DNA of 34,059 bases, taken from NCBI GenBank assembly GCA_040755035.1, contig JBFMBU010000292.1, forward strand, positions 1-34,059, written 5' to 3'. Under the pieces are notes generated by a model. The model did not search any database and was not told the origin of the DNA. It worked only from the letters and a program-made list of their open reading frames with translations. The stretch is from RBG-13-43-22 sp040755035 (GTDB taxonomy: Bacteria; Desulfobacterota; RBG-13-43-22). Positions 7,539-14,886 of the stretch are shown in pieces (position 1 is the first letter of the stretch; the number at the start of each line of letters is the position of its first letter). The position numbers and the translations under genes were made by a program.

Positions 7539-7561
7539 TAAAATATGATAATCATATTTTA
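7539..7561. promoter_or_regulatory. Candidate operator of the toxin-antitoxin/methyltransferase operon
   Basis: A perfect inverted repeat, TAAAATATGAT then A then ATCATATTTTA, centred on 7550 and ending 22 bp before the antitoxin ATG. The surrounding minus-strand sequence is AT-rich and would contain the -10 region. Its position and symmetry fit autorepression by the Phd/YefM antitoxin, and would put the downstream zinc ribbon and methyltransferase under the same control. Confidence 0.7.
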
Positions 7562-7588
7562 CATACTTTTTTTAATTGAGCAAGTTTT

Positions 7589-7879
7589 TTAATTCCCATC
7601 CATAGGGACAATAAGTTCTTTTTTCCCCTCTTCCAATGTCTTCAGTTTTGACCGCAATATAGCCAAAGTCTTTTCCTGCTCGATGAGGATGGAAATCAGG
7701 ATGGTTTCCAGGGGCCAGGGGCGGGAGGCATAGACCCCGGCCTGGACATGGAGGCGGGCCAGGTCGAAGAGCCGATCCAGAACGGCCTGATCCTCCCGAC
7801 GCAAACCGCGCCGGAACTTCTTCCAGTCCTGGTATTCCCGTTCCAGGACCTGGCTGTAAGGTAAAACGGTGCGTCCCAT
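7589..7879 (-). CDS. Small conserved protein, function unknown
   Basis: A 96-aa, highly charged, probably all-helical soluble protein beginning MGRTVLPYSQVLEREYQDW. The middle (REDQAVLDRLFDLARLH) and end (LAILRSKLKTLEEGKKEL) look like helices. I do not recognise a characterised family. The ATG at 7879 has no strong ribosome-binding site. It is the last gene in the row lexA, RecA-like protein, this gene, all on the minus strand, 208 bp after the RecA-like gene. A link to DNA repair is suggested only by that neighbourhood. Confidence 0.7.
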   Translation of the reverse strand: MGRTVLPYSQVLEREYQDWKKFRRGLRREDQAVLDRLFDLARLHVQAGVYASRPWPLETILISILIEQEKTLAILRSKLKTLEEGKKELIVPMDGN

Positions 7880-8087
7880 GGTTTTCGTATCTCGGGGTTC
7901 GTATCTCGTCGTTCCTATACGGGATCGTTTTCAAAAGGTTTCTATTTTAGCTCTTCGCCCGATCTGTGGGGAAGAAGGGTAAAGGTTTCGAGGGTTTGTT
8001 TTCTAAATATTCCATCAACGCCCGAAGCATCCTCTCGGCCTCTCCTGCCTCTTTTTAAGGTTTTAATAAGCAGAACGATTTTTCCTA
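7880..8087. other. Intergenic with a short direct repeat
   Basis: No gene is visible. An 11-mer, TTCGTATCTCG, occurs twice three bases apart near 7884-7909, just before the start of the 96-aa gene. It is one of several short degenerate intergenic repeats in this window. Confidence 0.4.
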
Positions 8088-8693
8088 TTACCCTCTGCCC
8101 TCTTTCAGCCTTTTCTCTTCGAACCCTGATTGCACGAGCCGGCCTTCCAGGGTCTTATCCCCCTGACTGACGCGAATGACCCAGCGCACCGATCCGGCCA
8201 GATAGCGGCCGAAATAATGTTTGCGAACATGACGGGAGAGGGGTGGCTGAAAGAGATAAAGCCCCTCTCCTCTTTCCTGTAAGCCCCGCAGGGAAACGGT
8301 CATTTTTTGAAACAGGGCCAGCCGTTCTTTCAAGGCCACCTGATCGTCGTAGAAAAGGCTGCACGGCCCCAGGACAATCAGAGGGCCGTTCACTTTTTCC
8401 CCGGGCAGGGTCTCGCAGAGCAGGGTCGCCAGTTGGTGACAGGTAAAGGTCCGGCTGAGACGGATCCGTTCCAAAAGCAACCTGGCGGACACCCCTTGCC
8501 ATCGTCCCATCCTGGCCACCAGATAGGGATCAAAGGCCTGCGCCGCATCAACCAGGAGGACCGATTTGCCCTGCAGCGAAAAACGGCCCATCATATAGGC
8601 GGAAAGCCGGGACATGGCCTCTCCGAAAAAGAGGATGCTCCCGCCGGAAAAGGCCAGTTGTCGCATCTCCGGCCAAGGCAATAAAGGATTCAT
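8088..8693 (-). CDS. RecA/RadA-fold protein with degenerate P-loop
   Basis: About 201 aa. The order of elements matches a RecA/KaiC-type core. GGSILFFGEAMSRLS (about 17-31) stands where Walker A should be. GKSVLLVDAAQAFDPYLVARM follows, then RIRLSRTFTCHQLATLL, typical of the RadA helix after strand 3, then a Walker-B-like strand GPLIVLGPCSLFYDD. The Walker A lysine and Ser/Thr are absent, so ATP hydrolysis may be lost. It lies downstream of lexA on the same strand but is separated from it by 212-221 bp of tandem repeats. This resembles cassettes in which a RecA-like accessory protein is under SOS control, but I cannot assign it to ImuA or SulA. The ATG at 8693 is preferred; a TTG at 8702 is in frame. 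Confidence 0.65.
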   Translation of the reverse strand: MNPLLPWPEMRQLAFSGGSILFFGEAMSRLSAYMMGRFSLQGKSVLLVDAAQAFDPYLVARMGRWQGVSARLLLERIRLSRTFTCHQLATLLCETLPGEKVNGPLIVLGPCSLFYDDQVALKERLALFQKMTVSLRGLQERGEGLYLFQPPLSRHVRKHYFGRYLAGSVRWVIRVSQGDKTLEGRLVQSGFEEKRLKEGRG

Positions 8694-8703
8694 GTTCGAC
8701 AAT

Positions 8704-8910
8704 CTCGTCTATCTTGTCTGTTTAGTCCATTTGGTCTGTCTGGTCTGTCTGGTCTGTCTGGTCTGTCTGGTCTATTCGGTCTGTTTGGTCGTTTGGTCTA
8801 TTTGGTCTATTGGGTCTATCTGGTCTTTTTGGTCTGTTTCGTCCGCTGGTCTATTGGATGATTTAACCGGACCAAACGACCAAATGGACTAAACAGACTA
8901 AATAGACGAG
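8704..8910. repeat. GGTCTGTCT minisatellite bounded by 30-nt inverted arms
   Basis: The core (about 8733-8865) is a tandem array of a 9-mer, GGTCTGTCT, first exact and then degenerating into GGTCTATTT-like units. The left arm 8704-8733 and the right arm 8881-8910 are inverted copies: 28 of 30 bases pair (CTCGTCTAT...GTCTGTTTAGTCCATTTG). The whole could fold into a hairpin of about 207 nt with a repeat-filled loop. It separates lexA from the RecA-like gene. An open frame across it is only the translation of the repeat. Confidence 0.85.
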
Positions 8911-8914
8911 GTTC

Positions 8915-9523
8915 TCATTTCTCCACCGCCCGATAGACCCCGATCACCTGGCCCAGGATGGTGACGGCCGCCAGCTCCCGTCCTTTAAAAATCAGGGGCG
9001 GAAAATCCGGGTTTTCCCCTTTTAAGACGACCCGCCCCTGCTCCTGAAAAAACCGTTTCAGGGTGATTTCTCCGTCAACGCGGAAAACGCCGACAGCCCC
9101 CGGGGAAAGGCGTTCCTGTCGGCGGATAATGACCTGATCGCCGCTTAGAATGTAAGGACTCATGCTGTCCCCCTGGACCCGTAATAGAAAAACTTCCCTC
9201 CCCCGGGCCCAGTCTTCCGGCAGGGCCACATAGCCCTCGGCGGTCTCTTCAATCTGCCGGGGATCACCGGCCGGGATGGCCCCGTAAAGAGGAATGGTGC
9301 GCAGCGGCCCGGCGGAGGGAAGCAGACGAAGCCCGCGGGAGCGGTTGACCTCCCGCGCCAGATACCCCTTGCGGATCAGGGCCTGCAGATGGTCCTGGAC
9401 CGAGCCCAGGTTGATCCGGAAGTGGGCAGCCGTTTCCCGGAAGGAGGGAGGATAGCCGTGTTCGCCCTGATAGTCCCGGAGGTATTCCAGGATCTGTTTT
9501 TGCCGCATCGTAGGGGTTTTCAT
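8915..9523 (-). CDS. lexA: LexA SOS repressor
   Basis: A 202-aa LexA, the usual length. The N-terminal winged helix (about 1-68) contains YPPSFRETAAHF and the recognition segment LGSVQDHLQALIRKGYL. The C-terminal S24 protease domain shows the self-cleavage site Ala85-Gly86 in YGAIPAGDP, the nucleophile Ser120 in VQGDSM and the general base Lys156 in GEITLKRF. RecA-stimulated autocleavage would derepress the SOS genes. The recognition helix differs from the E. coli form, so a non-CTGT operator is expected, and the promoter palindrome at 9540-9555 is the candidate. No Shine-Dalgarno sequence precedes the ATG and the predicted transcript start lies only a few bases upstream, suggesting near-leaderless translation. 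The minisatellite follows the stop codon. Confidence 0.95.
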   Translation of the reverse strand: MKTPTMRQKQILEYLRDYQGEHGYPPSFRETAAHFRINLGSVQDHLQALIRKGYLAREVNRSRGLRLLPSAGPLRTIPLYGAIPAGDPRQIEETAEGYVALPEDWARGREVFLLRVQGDSMSPYILSGDQVIIRRQERLSPGAVGVFRVDGEITLKRFFQEQGRVVLKGENPDFPPLIFKGRELAAVTILGQVIGVYRAVEK

Positions 9524-9531
9524 GGTGAAAA

Positions 9532-9562
9532 ATTATATACCATACATTTGTATGGATGTCAA
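9532..9562 (-). promoter_or_regulatory. lexA promoter with candidate LexA operator in the spacer
   Basis: On the minus strand, TTGACA (9562-9557), a 17-bp spacer, then TATATA (9539-9534; an overlapping TATAAT sits at 9537-9532). The spacer holds CCATACA, two bases, TGTATGG (9540-9555), a perfect 7-bp inverted repeat. A repressor bound there would block RNA polymerase, the arrangement expected for LexA autoregulation. The transcript would start within roughly 5 nt of the ATG. Confidence 0.75.
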
Positions 9563-9615
9563 TAAAAAACAAGTCATGGAACCAGGGGCCGAAACAATGT
9601 TTAGCAAACAAACTG

Positions 9616-9645
9616 TTGAACAAAAAAAATAATTGGGTAAATATA
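9616..9645 (+). promoter_or_regulatory. Possible promoter for pncB
   Basis: TTGAAC at 9616-9621, an A-rich spacer of 18, then AATATA at 9640-9645, about 60 nt before the pncB ATG. It is a weak match and is listed because it is the only reasonable pair between the divergent lexA and pncB genes. Confidence 0.35.
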
Positions 9646-9703
9646 AAAGAGAGCACCCTGGGGGTTTAGGCTGAAGAGTTAATTTTCGAACAGAAAGCAG
9701 ATC

Positions 9704-11134
9704 ATGCGCAATCTGACCTTATTGACCGACATGTATGAGCTGACCATGGTCGGCGGCTACCTGATGAGCGGGAAGGAAAACCAGAGGGCCAACTTTGACT
9801 ATTTTTTTCGTAAGGTCCCGGATGATGGGGGGTATTGTATCGCTGCCGGTTTGGAACAGGTCGTCGATTATATTGAAAATATCCGATTTACTTCCGGGGA
9901 CCTGGCCTATTTGAAAAGCCTGAACGTCTTTCCGCCAAAAATGCTCCGCTATTTGAAGAAATTCCGCTTCAACGGCGATCTCTATGCCGTTCCGGAAGGG
10001 ACGGTGGTCTTTCCCCAAGAGCCCATCATCCGGGTCACGGCCCCACTGCCAGAAGCCCAGTTCATCGAATCGGCCCTGCTCAATATCATGAATTTTCAGA
10101 CCCTGATCGCTACCAAGGCCTCCCGCATCTGCCGGGCCGCGCAAGGGGACCCGGTCATAGAATTCGGCCTCCGGCGCGCCCATGGACCGGATGCCGCCCT
10201 CTGGGCCGCCCGGGCGGCCTTCATCGGCGGCGCCCGGGGGACCTCCAATGTGTTGGCCGGGAAATTGTTTACTATACCGCTACGGGGTACGGTGGCCCAT
10301 AGCTGGATCGAATCCTTTCCCTCGGAACTGGAGGCCTTCCGTGCTTATTGCCGGGTCTATCCCCGGCAATGTCTGTTACTTGTAGATACCTATGACACCC
10401 TGAAAAGCGGGGTCCCCAATGCCATTACCGCCGGAAAAGAATTACGGGCCCAGGGGACGGGGGAGTTGAAAGGGATCCGCCTGGACAGCGGTAACCCGGC
10501 CTATCTGAGCAAGGAAGCCCGCAAAAAACTGGACCGAGAAGGATTTAAGTCGGCGCAGATTTTTGTTTCCAGCGATCTGGATGAATGGATCATCGACAGC
10601 CTAAAGAAACAAAGCGGACGGATCGATCAATGGGGCGTGGGAACCAGGCTGGTCACGGCCTACTCCACCCCGGCTCTGGGGGGTGTTTATAAGCTTTCAG
10701 CCATCGAAGAAAACGGCCATATGCAGCCCAAAATCAAACGTTCCGATGATCCGGAAAAGACGACCAATCCCGGTTTGAAAAAAGTAGTTCGGTTTTTCAA
10801 TGCGGCAGGGCTGATGGTTGGTGATATGATTTTTTCAGCAAGAGAATCGATAGAGAAAAAAACCATTCGGGGATACCACCCGGCGTTTCTTCACCCTGCC
10901 GGGACCTATCCGTCCCATTACCTGAGGGAAGAACTGCTGGTTCCGGTTTTCCGCAATGGACAACGGGTTTACCGCCCCCCGGCCCTGCCACAGATTCAAG
11001 AAACCTGCCGTCGGAACCTGGAACGATTGGGACCGGCTTTCAAACGATTTAAACGTCCGGCGCGTTTTCCTGTAAACTTAAGCCGGGAACTGATGGAGTT
11101 GAAAAAGGATATGTTGGGGCAGGTAAGCGGATAA
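9704..11134 (+). CDS. pncB: Nicotinate phosphoribosyltransferase
   Basis: A 476-aa cytosolic enzyme that joins nicotinate and PRPP, with ATP, to form nicotinate mononucleotide in the Preiss-Handler NAD salvage route. The family signature is complete: LLTDMYELTM at the N-terminus, EFGLRRAHGPDAA, GGARGTSNVLAG, GTVAHSWI containing the catalytic histidine, LLVDTYDTLKSGV, IRLDSGNPAYLS and GVGTRLVTAYSTPALGGVYKL. Length is normal for the longer bacterial form. The gene is divergent from lexA and converges on the LETM1-like gene with only 5 bp between the stops. The leader of roughly 50 nt shows no obvious riboswitch. Confidence 0.95.
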   Translation: MRNLTLLTDMYELTMVGGYLMSGKENQRANFDYFFRKVPDDGGYCIAAGLEQVVDYIENIRFTSGDLAYLKSLNVFPPKMLRYLKKFRFNGDLYAVPEGTVVFPQEPIIRVTAPLPEAQFIESALLNIMNFQTLIATKASRICRAAQGDPVIEFGLRRAHGPDAALWAARAAFIGGARGTSNVLAGKLFTIPLRGTVAHSWIESFPSELEAFRAYCRVYPRQCLLLVDTYDTLKSGVPNAITAGKELRAQGTGELKGIRLDSGNPAYLSKEARKKLDREGFKSAQIFVSSDLDEWIIDSLKKQSGRIDQWGVGTRLVTAYSTPALGGVYKLSAIEENGHMQPKIKRSDDPEKTTNPGLKKVVRFFNAAGLMVGDMIFSARESIEKKTIRGYHPAFLHPAGTYPSHYLREELLVPVFRNGQRVYRPPALPQIQETCRRNLERLGPAFKRFKRPARFPVNLSRELMELKKDMLGQVSG

Positions 11135-11139
11135 AAGCG

Positions 11140-11484
11140 CTACCCCTTCTTTTTCTCCCGCCCTTCCCCTCCGGCCTTCCGGCGTTCCACGGTTACCGGC
11201 CTATTTCTCCTGCGCCGGTCCAAAACTTCAACCAGAAGGGGAAGAAGAATCGAGCCTCCAGGCAACATAAATACCATGAAGATCGGCATTTTTTTCCCCA
11301 GAAGGACAAAATGCTCTTTTATAAGACGGAGTTCTTCTTTGGTCCATCTGCCCCGCGACCCGCGCATGATCAGAGAGGTCAGGTCTTTTACGGAGTCGAC
11401 CTCTTTCTGTATCTTTTTCCGGTAGCGGATCAGAATTTCTTTTAAAGCTGCCCTGTTGAATACTCTGGAATAATCGATGGTCAT
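11140..11484 (-). CDS. Small LETM1-like membrane protein
   Basis: About 114 aa. A basic helical N-terminal part (RYRKKIQKEVDSVKDL) leads into the segment KKMPIFMVFMLPGGSILLPLL near residues 68-88, one predicted membrane span. Its P...F..PGG..LLP pattern resembles the membrane region of LETM1-type proteins. The C-terminus is a short Arg/Lys-rich tail. The bacterial versions are uncharacterised; ion transport or membrane-ribosome contact cannot be claimed from this. I take the ATG at 11484; an in-frame GTG at 11499 sits on a GGAG and is the alternative. It is convergent with pncB and shares direction with the epimerase gene upstream. Confidence 0.6.
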   Translation of the reverse strand: MTIDYSRVFNRAALKEILIRYRKKIQKEVDSVKDLTSLIMRGSRGRWTKEELRLIKEHFVLLGKKMPIFMVFMLPGGSILLPLLVEVLDRRRRNRPVTVERRKAGGEGREKKKG

Positions 11485-11529
11485 AATCCGGGATCCCACC
11501 TCCGGTCTGAAAACACCCCTATCGGGTCT

Positions 11530-12675
11530 TTACGGGGTAAGAGTCAAAACCTGGCCGACCGTTAATTGTGACAAGCTTTCTTCGTTGATTTCCACGCCCA
11601 AGCCGGGGCCGGTCAGGGGAAAGGCTTCACCCCGGAGACCGAAGGAAACAGGTTCACGGGTGATGTTCTGTTTCAGAAGCAATGCGTCATAGGAACCATC
11701 ATAATACAAAGCATCCCGGCAAAGGAGGCCTAAAATCCTCCCCGCCGCTGAAAGAAGGCCCGATTCCCCCAGATGGCAGGCGATCTGAAAGGGCAAGCCC
11801 TTCTTCCGGAGATAATCGACGATCTTGAGGGTTTTATGAAGCCCCCCCATTTTCGACAATCGTATGTTTACCATTTTATAATTACCCGCTTCAACCATTT
11901 TTTCCATATCCTTAAAGGAACAGGTCGATTCATCGGCCATTAAAACAATACCATTTCTGTCCATGGCTTCCGCCACTAATGAGATATCCGGATCATCCGG
12001 CCCCAGAGGTTGTTCCACTATTTTTACCCGATACTCTTTTAAAAGAGGGAGATGCAGCAGGGCCAGCTCTTTGTCCCATACGCCATTGACGTCGATCTTC
12101 AAGTCGCCTTCGTCGGCAAAAACCCCTCGGATAATTTCCAGGGCCTGCTGATTTTTCTTCAAGCTTTTTCCGACTTTCATCTTTATTTTCCGGATGTCCA
12201 TCTTCTTCATTATCAGGCAGTACTCTCTCAAGGTTTTACCGTTGCTCAACGGAAAAGCTCCGCCATAATGAATTTTCGATGCCAAAAATTCATGCGGGAA
12301 AAAATTCACCATGTTTATTCCCCTTTCCCGGCCCAGGACATCTAACAAAGCGGTCTCCAGGGCGCAAAGGGCGGGGTTGATTTTTTTCTCATCCGGAAGG
12401 ATATCTATAAAAGAAGAAATATCGGAAACCTTCCGCACCTTCCAGGGAAAGGCCGGATGACGGATCAAGTGGCGGATATTTTCAACAGCTTCATCCTGCG
12501 TTTCCCCGGTAACGTATTTTCTCGGGGTCCCTTCTCCATAGCCTTTGAGTCCCTCCCCACCGGCGATGATTTCCACCACCACATTTTCCGAGTGCAGGCC
12601 CTTGGTTAAGGCATGGGGGATAGGCATTAAAAATGGGAGAGCCACTTTATAAGCTTTTATTTGAGATATTTCCAT
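11530..12675 (-). CDS. Enolase-superfamily epimerase/cycloisomerase (muconate-lactonizing subgroup)
   Basis: A 381-aa enolase-superfamily enzyme. An N-terminal capping domain (GYGEGTPRKYVTGET) precedes a TIM barrel with both catalytic lysines and all metal ligands. KxK is K165-M-K167, the ligands are Asp195 (KIDVNG), Glu221 (VEQPL) and Asp248 (MADES), and Lys275 lies in NIRLSKMGG. Lysines on both barrel faces are the mark of the muconate-lactonizing subgroup, which includes L-Ala-D/L-Glu and other dipeptide epimerases and o-succinylbenzoate synthase. A dipeptide epimerase is my first guess because no menaquinone genes are nearby, but the substrate is not readable. AAGGA lies 8 nt before the ATG. 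The gene is 189 bp from the histidine kinase, so co-transcription is uncertain. Confidence 0.85.
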   Translation of the reverse strand: MEISQIKAYKVALPFLMPIPHALTKGLHSENVVVEIIAGGEGLKGYGEGTPRKYVTGETQDEAVENIRHLIRHPAFPWKVRKVSDISSFIDILPDEKKINPALCALETALLDVLGRERGINMVNFFPHEFLASKIHYGGAFPLSNGKTLREYCLIMKKMDIRKIKMKVGKSLKKNQQALEIIRGVFADEGDLKIDVNGVWDKELALLHLPLLKEYRVKIVEQPLGPDDPDISLVAEAMDRNGIVLMADESTCSFKDMEKMVEAGNYKMVNIRLSKMGGLHKTLKIVDYLRKKGLPFQIACHLGESGLLSAAGRILGLLCRDALYYDGSYDALLLKQNITREPVSFGLRGEAFPLTGPGLGVEINEESLSQLTVGQVLTLTP

Positions 12676-12786
12676 CCATCTTTCCTTCTTCGACAGGAAA
12701 TCGTTTTTCAGTAACCCAAAAATGAATTCTACAGGACTGGGATAGAACGTATTCTAAACCCGGACGGAATAATAAATGATCACCTA

Positions 12787-12822
12787 TCCAATTCTGGTTC
12801 CGGTTAGTCCCCTTTGGGCGAT
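12787..12822 (+). repeat. Dispersed 36-bp intergenic repeat, copy 1
   Basis: This segment, beginning TCCAATTCTGGTTCCGG, matches 17571-17606, beginning TCCAATTTTGGTTCCGG, at 29 of 36 bases without gaps and in the same orientation. The two copies bracket the histidine kinase, radical SAM and acyltransferase genes. Confidence 0.55.
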
Positions 12823-12864
12823 CCCATCATCGCGGTTAAGGCAAAAATGACAGGATGGTATCGA

Positions 12865-14865
12865 TCAGAGGCGACGGATCTCCGGCTTTTTTTCTATGGG
12901 GAGAATGCCGGGCAATTCAATAGTAAATTGGGTCCCCTGGTTGACCTGGCTGTTCACTTCAATGCGTCCCTGGTGGTCCAAAACATTCTGGTAAGCGATA
13001 AACAATCCCAAACCGGTTCCGTTGTGGAGACTGCTTTTATGTTTGGTGGTGAAATAGGGGTCAAAAATATTAGGCAAGATGGTCGGGGGTATTCCCGCAC
13101 CGGTATCCTTTATCTGAATAAGGATTTTAGGGGTTTTGTCTTTATCTTCAAAAACCCTAGTGCAGATTTCGATTCCTCCGCCGTTGGGGGTAAATTCCAC
13201 GGCGTTGGATAAAAGATTCAGTATAACCTGTTTCATTTTTTCTTCATCCAAAGAGATCAACCCGATCCGGGTTGAAAAATCTTTTTTAATTTCAATCCGC
13301 TTTGATTTCGCCTGTGGAGATATCAAATAAATCATTTTTTCGATTACTCCGTGCAGGTCCGTTAGTTTGTAGGAAGAGGTCCTGGATTTGACCAGATCCA
13401 AAAGCTCGGTCAGCAGGTTGTTTACCCGGTCGGTCTCTTCCAAAGCGACCTGGTAGAATTCCTTTTTGAATTCATCATCATCATATTTTTGCGGAAGCAT
13501 CTGCAAAAAAGTCCTGATGGCCACCATGGGATTCTTTATTTCATGAGCCAGTCTGGCCGCCAGGTTTCCGAAAAAAGACAATTTTTCGGCACGACTGAGC
13601 AGATTCTGGGAGGTTTTTAATTCCTCCATTTGTTTTTTTAGCTGATTATACAGCCTGGCGTTTTCAATGGCGATGGCGATCTGCGGGGCGAAGATATCCA
13701 GGGTTTCCCGTATTTCCTTGGGAATCCCCTGCCCGTTGACTGAATCGGTGGCTATGATTCCTATCACCCGTGAGCGGGTAATCAGGGGAACCAGATAGAC
13801 CGCGGTGGGTTTCCCGAGACTCAAGACGATATTGTCCCGGTTTAAGGGTGAGTTATCCACTTCCGGCACATATTCCGATTTTCCGGTATTGGCCACACGA
13901 GCGATAATATTGCTGACCCGGTCCATAGGAACGGTATAATTCCGGATCTCTGCGGGAACCCCGTCGGGGAAACCAACGGCAAACAAGTATTCCAAAACCC
14001 CTTTTTCTTCATTCACCAGCATAATCAACGCCCTCTGCACCTGACAGACCTGGGAGAGGATGTTCATAATCACGGAAAGCAAGTTCTTCAAGTCCAGCAC
14101 GGAAAGGATAGCCTTTCCGGTTTCCTGAATGGCCAGGAGTTGTTTGATTTTATAGTTCAACTCAAGATTTAGACGATTGACCTCATCATATTTTTCCTCA
14201 AGAAGTTTTTTGTCCTCTTCCATCTCCATGATCGTATCCATCAGGACCGATCTCGAAGAAAAAAATCGGGAAACAAGCTCGTGGAGTTTATTCTTTAAAG
14301 GCCACTTTAGACGAAATTCACAATAGGGGGCTCCATGAAAATAGCAGCATTCTTCTTTCAAGAACATGGGGGCGCCGCCCCAAATCGTAGAGATGAAAAC
14401 GTAATTTCCCTGGTTATACAAACATAGGTCTTTGGAAACCTCCATTTCGGGATTCCAGTGCAATCGGACGATGGCCGTGTTCATTTTAATTTCGACCAGC
14501 TCGACCGTTTTATTACGATTCCACTTGTCATTTATTTTTTGTAAATGCTTTAACGCTTTTTTATTCGACCAGAAGGCTTTAATCAGTATGCCCCTATACC
14601 CCAAAGAAGTATTTTCGACAACGAATTTAGCAATTTTTATGGGGGCCATTTCATCCCCGAGGATTTTTTTTGCCCGGCTGAAGATATCAGAAGCGATCGC
14701 CGATGAGACCCAATTGTTGGGATCTCTTAAGAAGGCTTCCGGGTCGGGATGGGAATCGATTTCAGGATCAATATGGTAAAAAAGAGCCGAATAATTCTGG
14801 GGGCATTTTTCCCTGACATATTCGATCACGCCTTTGGTATTAAAACAACTGACTTCTTTATTCAT
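12865..14865 (-). CDS. Soluble sensor histidine kinase with V4R-like and GAF domains
   Basis: A 666-aa kinase without any membrane segment. Residues about 1-195 form a sensor region ending in ECCYFHGAPYCEF (Cys173, Cys174, Cys182), resembling V4R-type small-molecule domains. A coiled coil spans about 208-245 and a GAF domain about 248-405. The HisKA helix has LAARLAHEIKNP with phospho-accepting His441. The HATPase domain has NLLSNAVEF (N box), DTGAGIPP and GTGLGLFIAYQ. The cytosolic location and cysteines suggest sensing of an internal hydrophobic ligand or a metal, but that is inference. AAGGATAATC before 14865 fixes the start; an upstream frame start at 14883 lacks a ribosome-binding site. 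The natural partner is the divergently encoded NtrC-type regulator at 17828, as this cluster has one orphan of each. Confidence 0.88.
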   Translation of the reverse strand: MNKEVSCFNTKGVIEYVREKCPQNYSALFYHIDPEIDSHPDPEAFLRDPNNWVSSAIASDIFSRAKKILGDEMAPIKIAKFVVENTSLGYRGILIKAFWSNKKALKHLQKINDKWNRNKTVELVEIKMNTAIVRLHWNPEMEVSKDLCLYNQGNYVFISTIWGGAPMFLKEECCYFHGAPYCEFRLKWPLKNKLHELVSRFFSSRSVLMDTIMEMEEDKKLLEEKYDEVNRLNLELNYKIKQLLAIQETGKAILSVLDLKNLLSVIMNILSQVCQVQRALIMLVNEEKGVLEYLFAVGFPDGVPAEIRNYTVPMDRVSNIIARVANTGKSEYVPEVDNSPLNRDNIVLSLGKPTAVYLVPLITRSRVIGIIATDSVNGQGIPKEIRETLDIFAPQIAIAIENARLYNQLKKQMEELKTSQNLLSRAEKLSFFGNLAARLAHEIKNPMVAIRTFLQMLPQKYDDDEFKKEFYQVALEETDRVNNLLTELLDLVKSRTSSYKLTDLHGVIEKMIYLISPQAKSKRIEIKKDFSTRIGLISLDEEKMKQVILNLLSNAVEFTPNGGGIEICTRVFEDKDKTPKILIQIKDTGAGIPPTILPNIFDPYFTTKHKSSLHNGTGLGLFIAYQNVLDHQGRIEVNSQVNQGTQFTIELPGILPIEKKPEIRRL

Positions 14866-14886
14866 GATTATCCTTCCCCTCAATTT

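Noticed and set aside
8614..8892. A 92-aa plus-strand hydrophobic protein (LVCLVCLVC pattern) that looks like membrane repeats
   Set aside because: It is simply the translation of the 9-bp tandem repeat plus the antisense of the RecA-like gene.
8704..8910. CRISPR array
   Set aside because: The repeats are 9-mers without unique spacers of 25-40 bp, and no cas genes are present.
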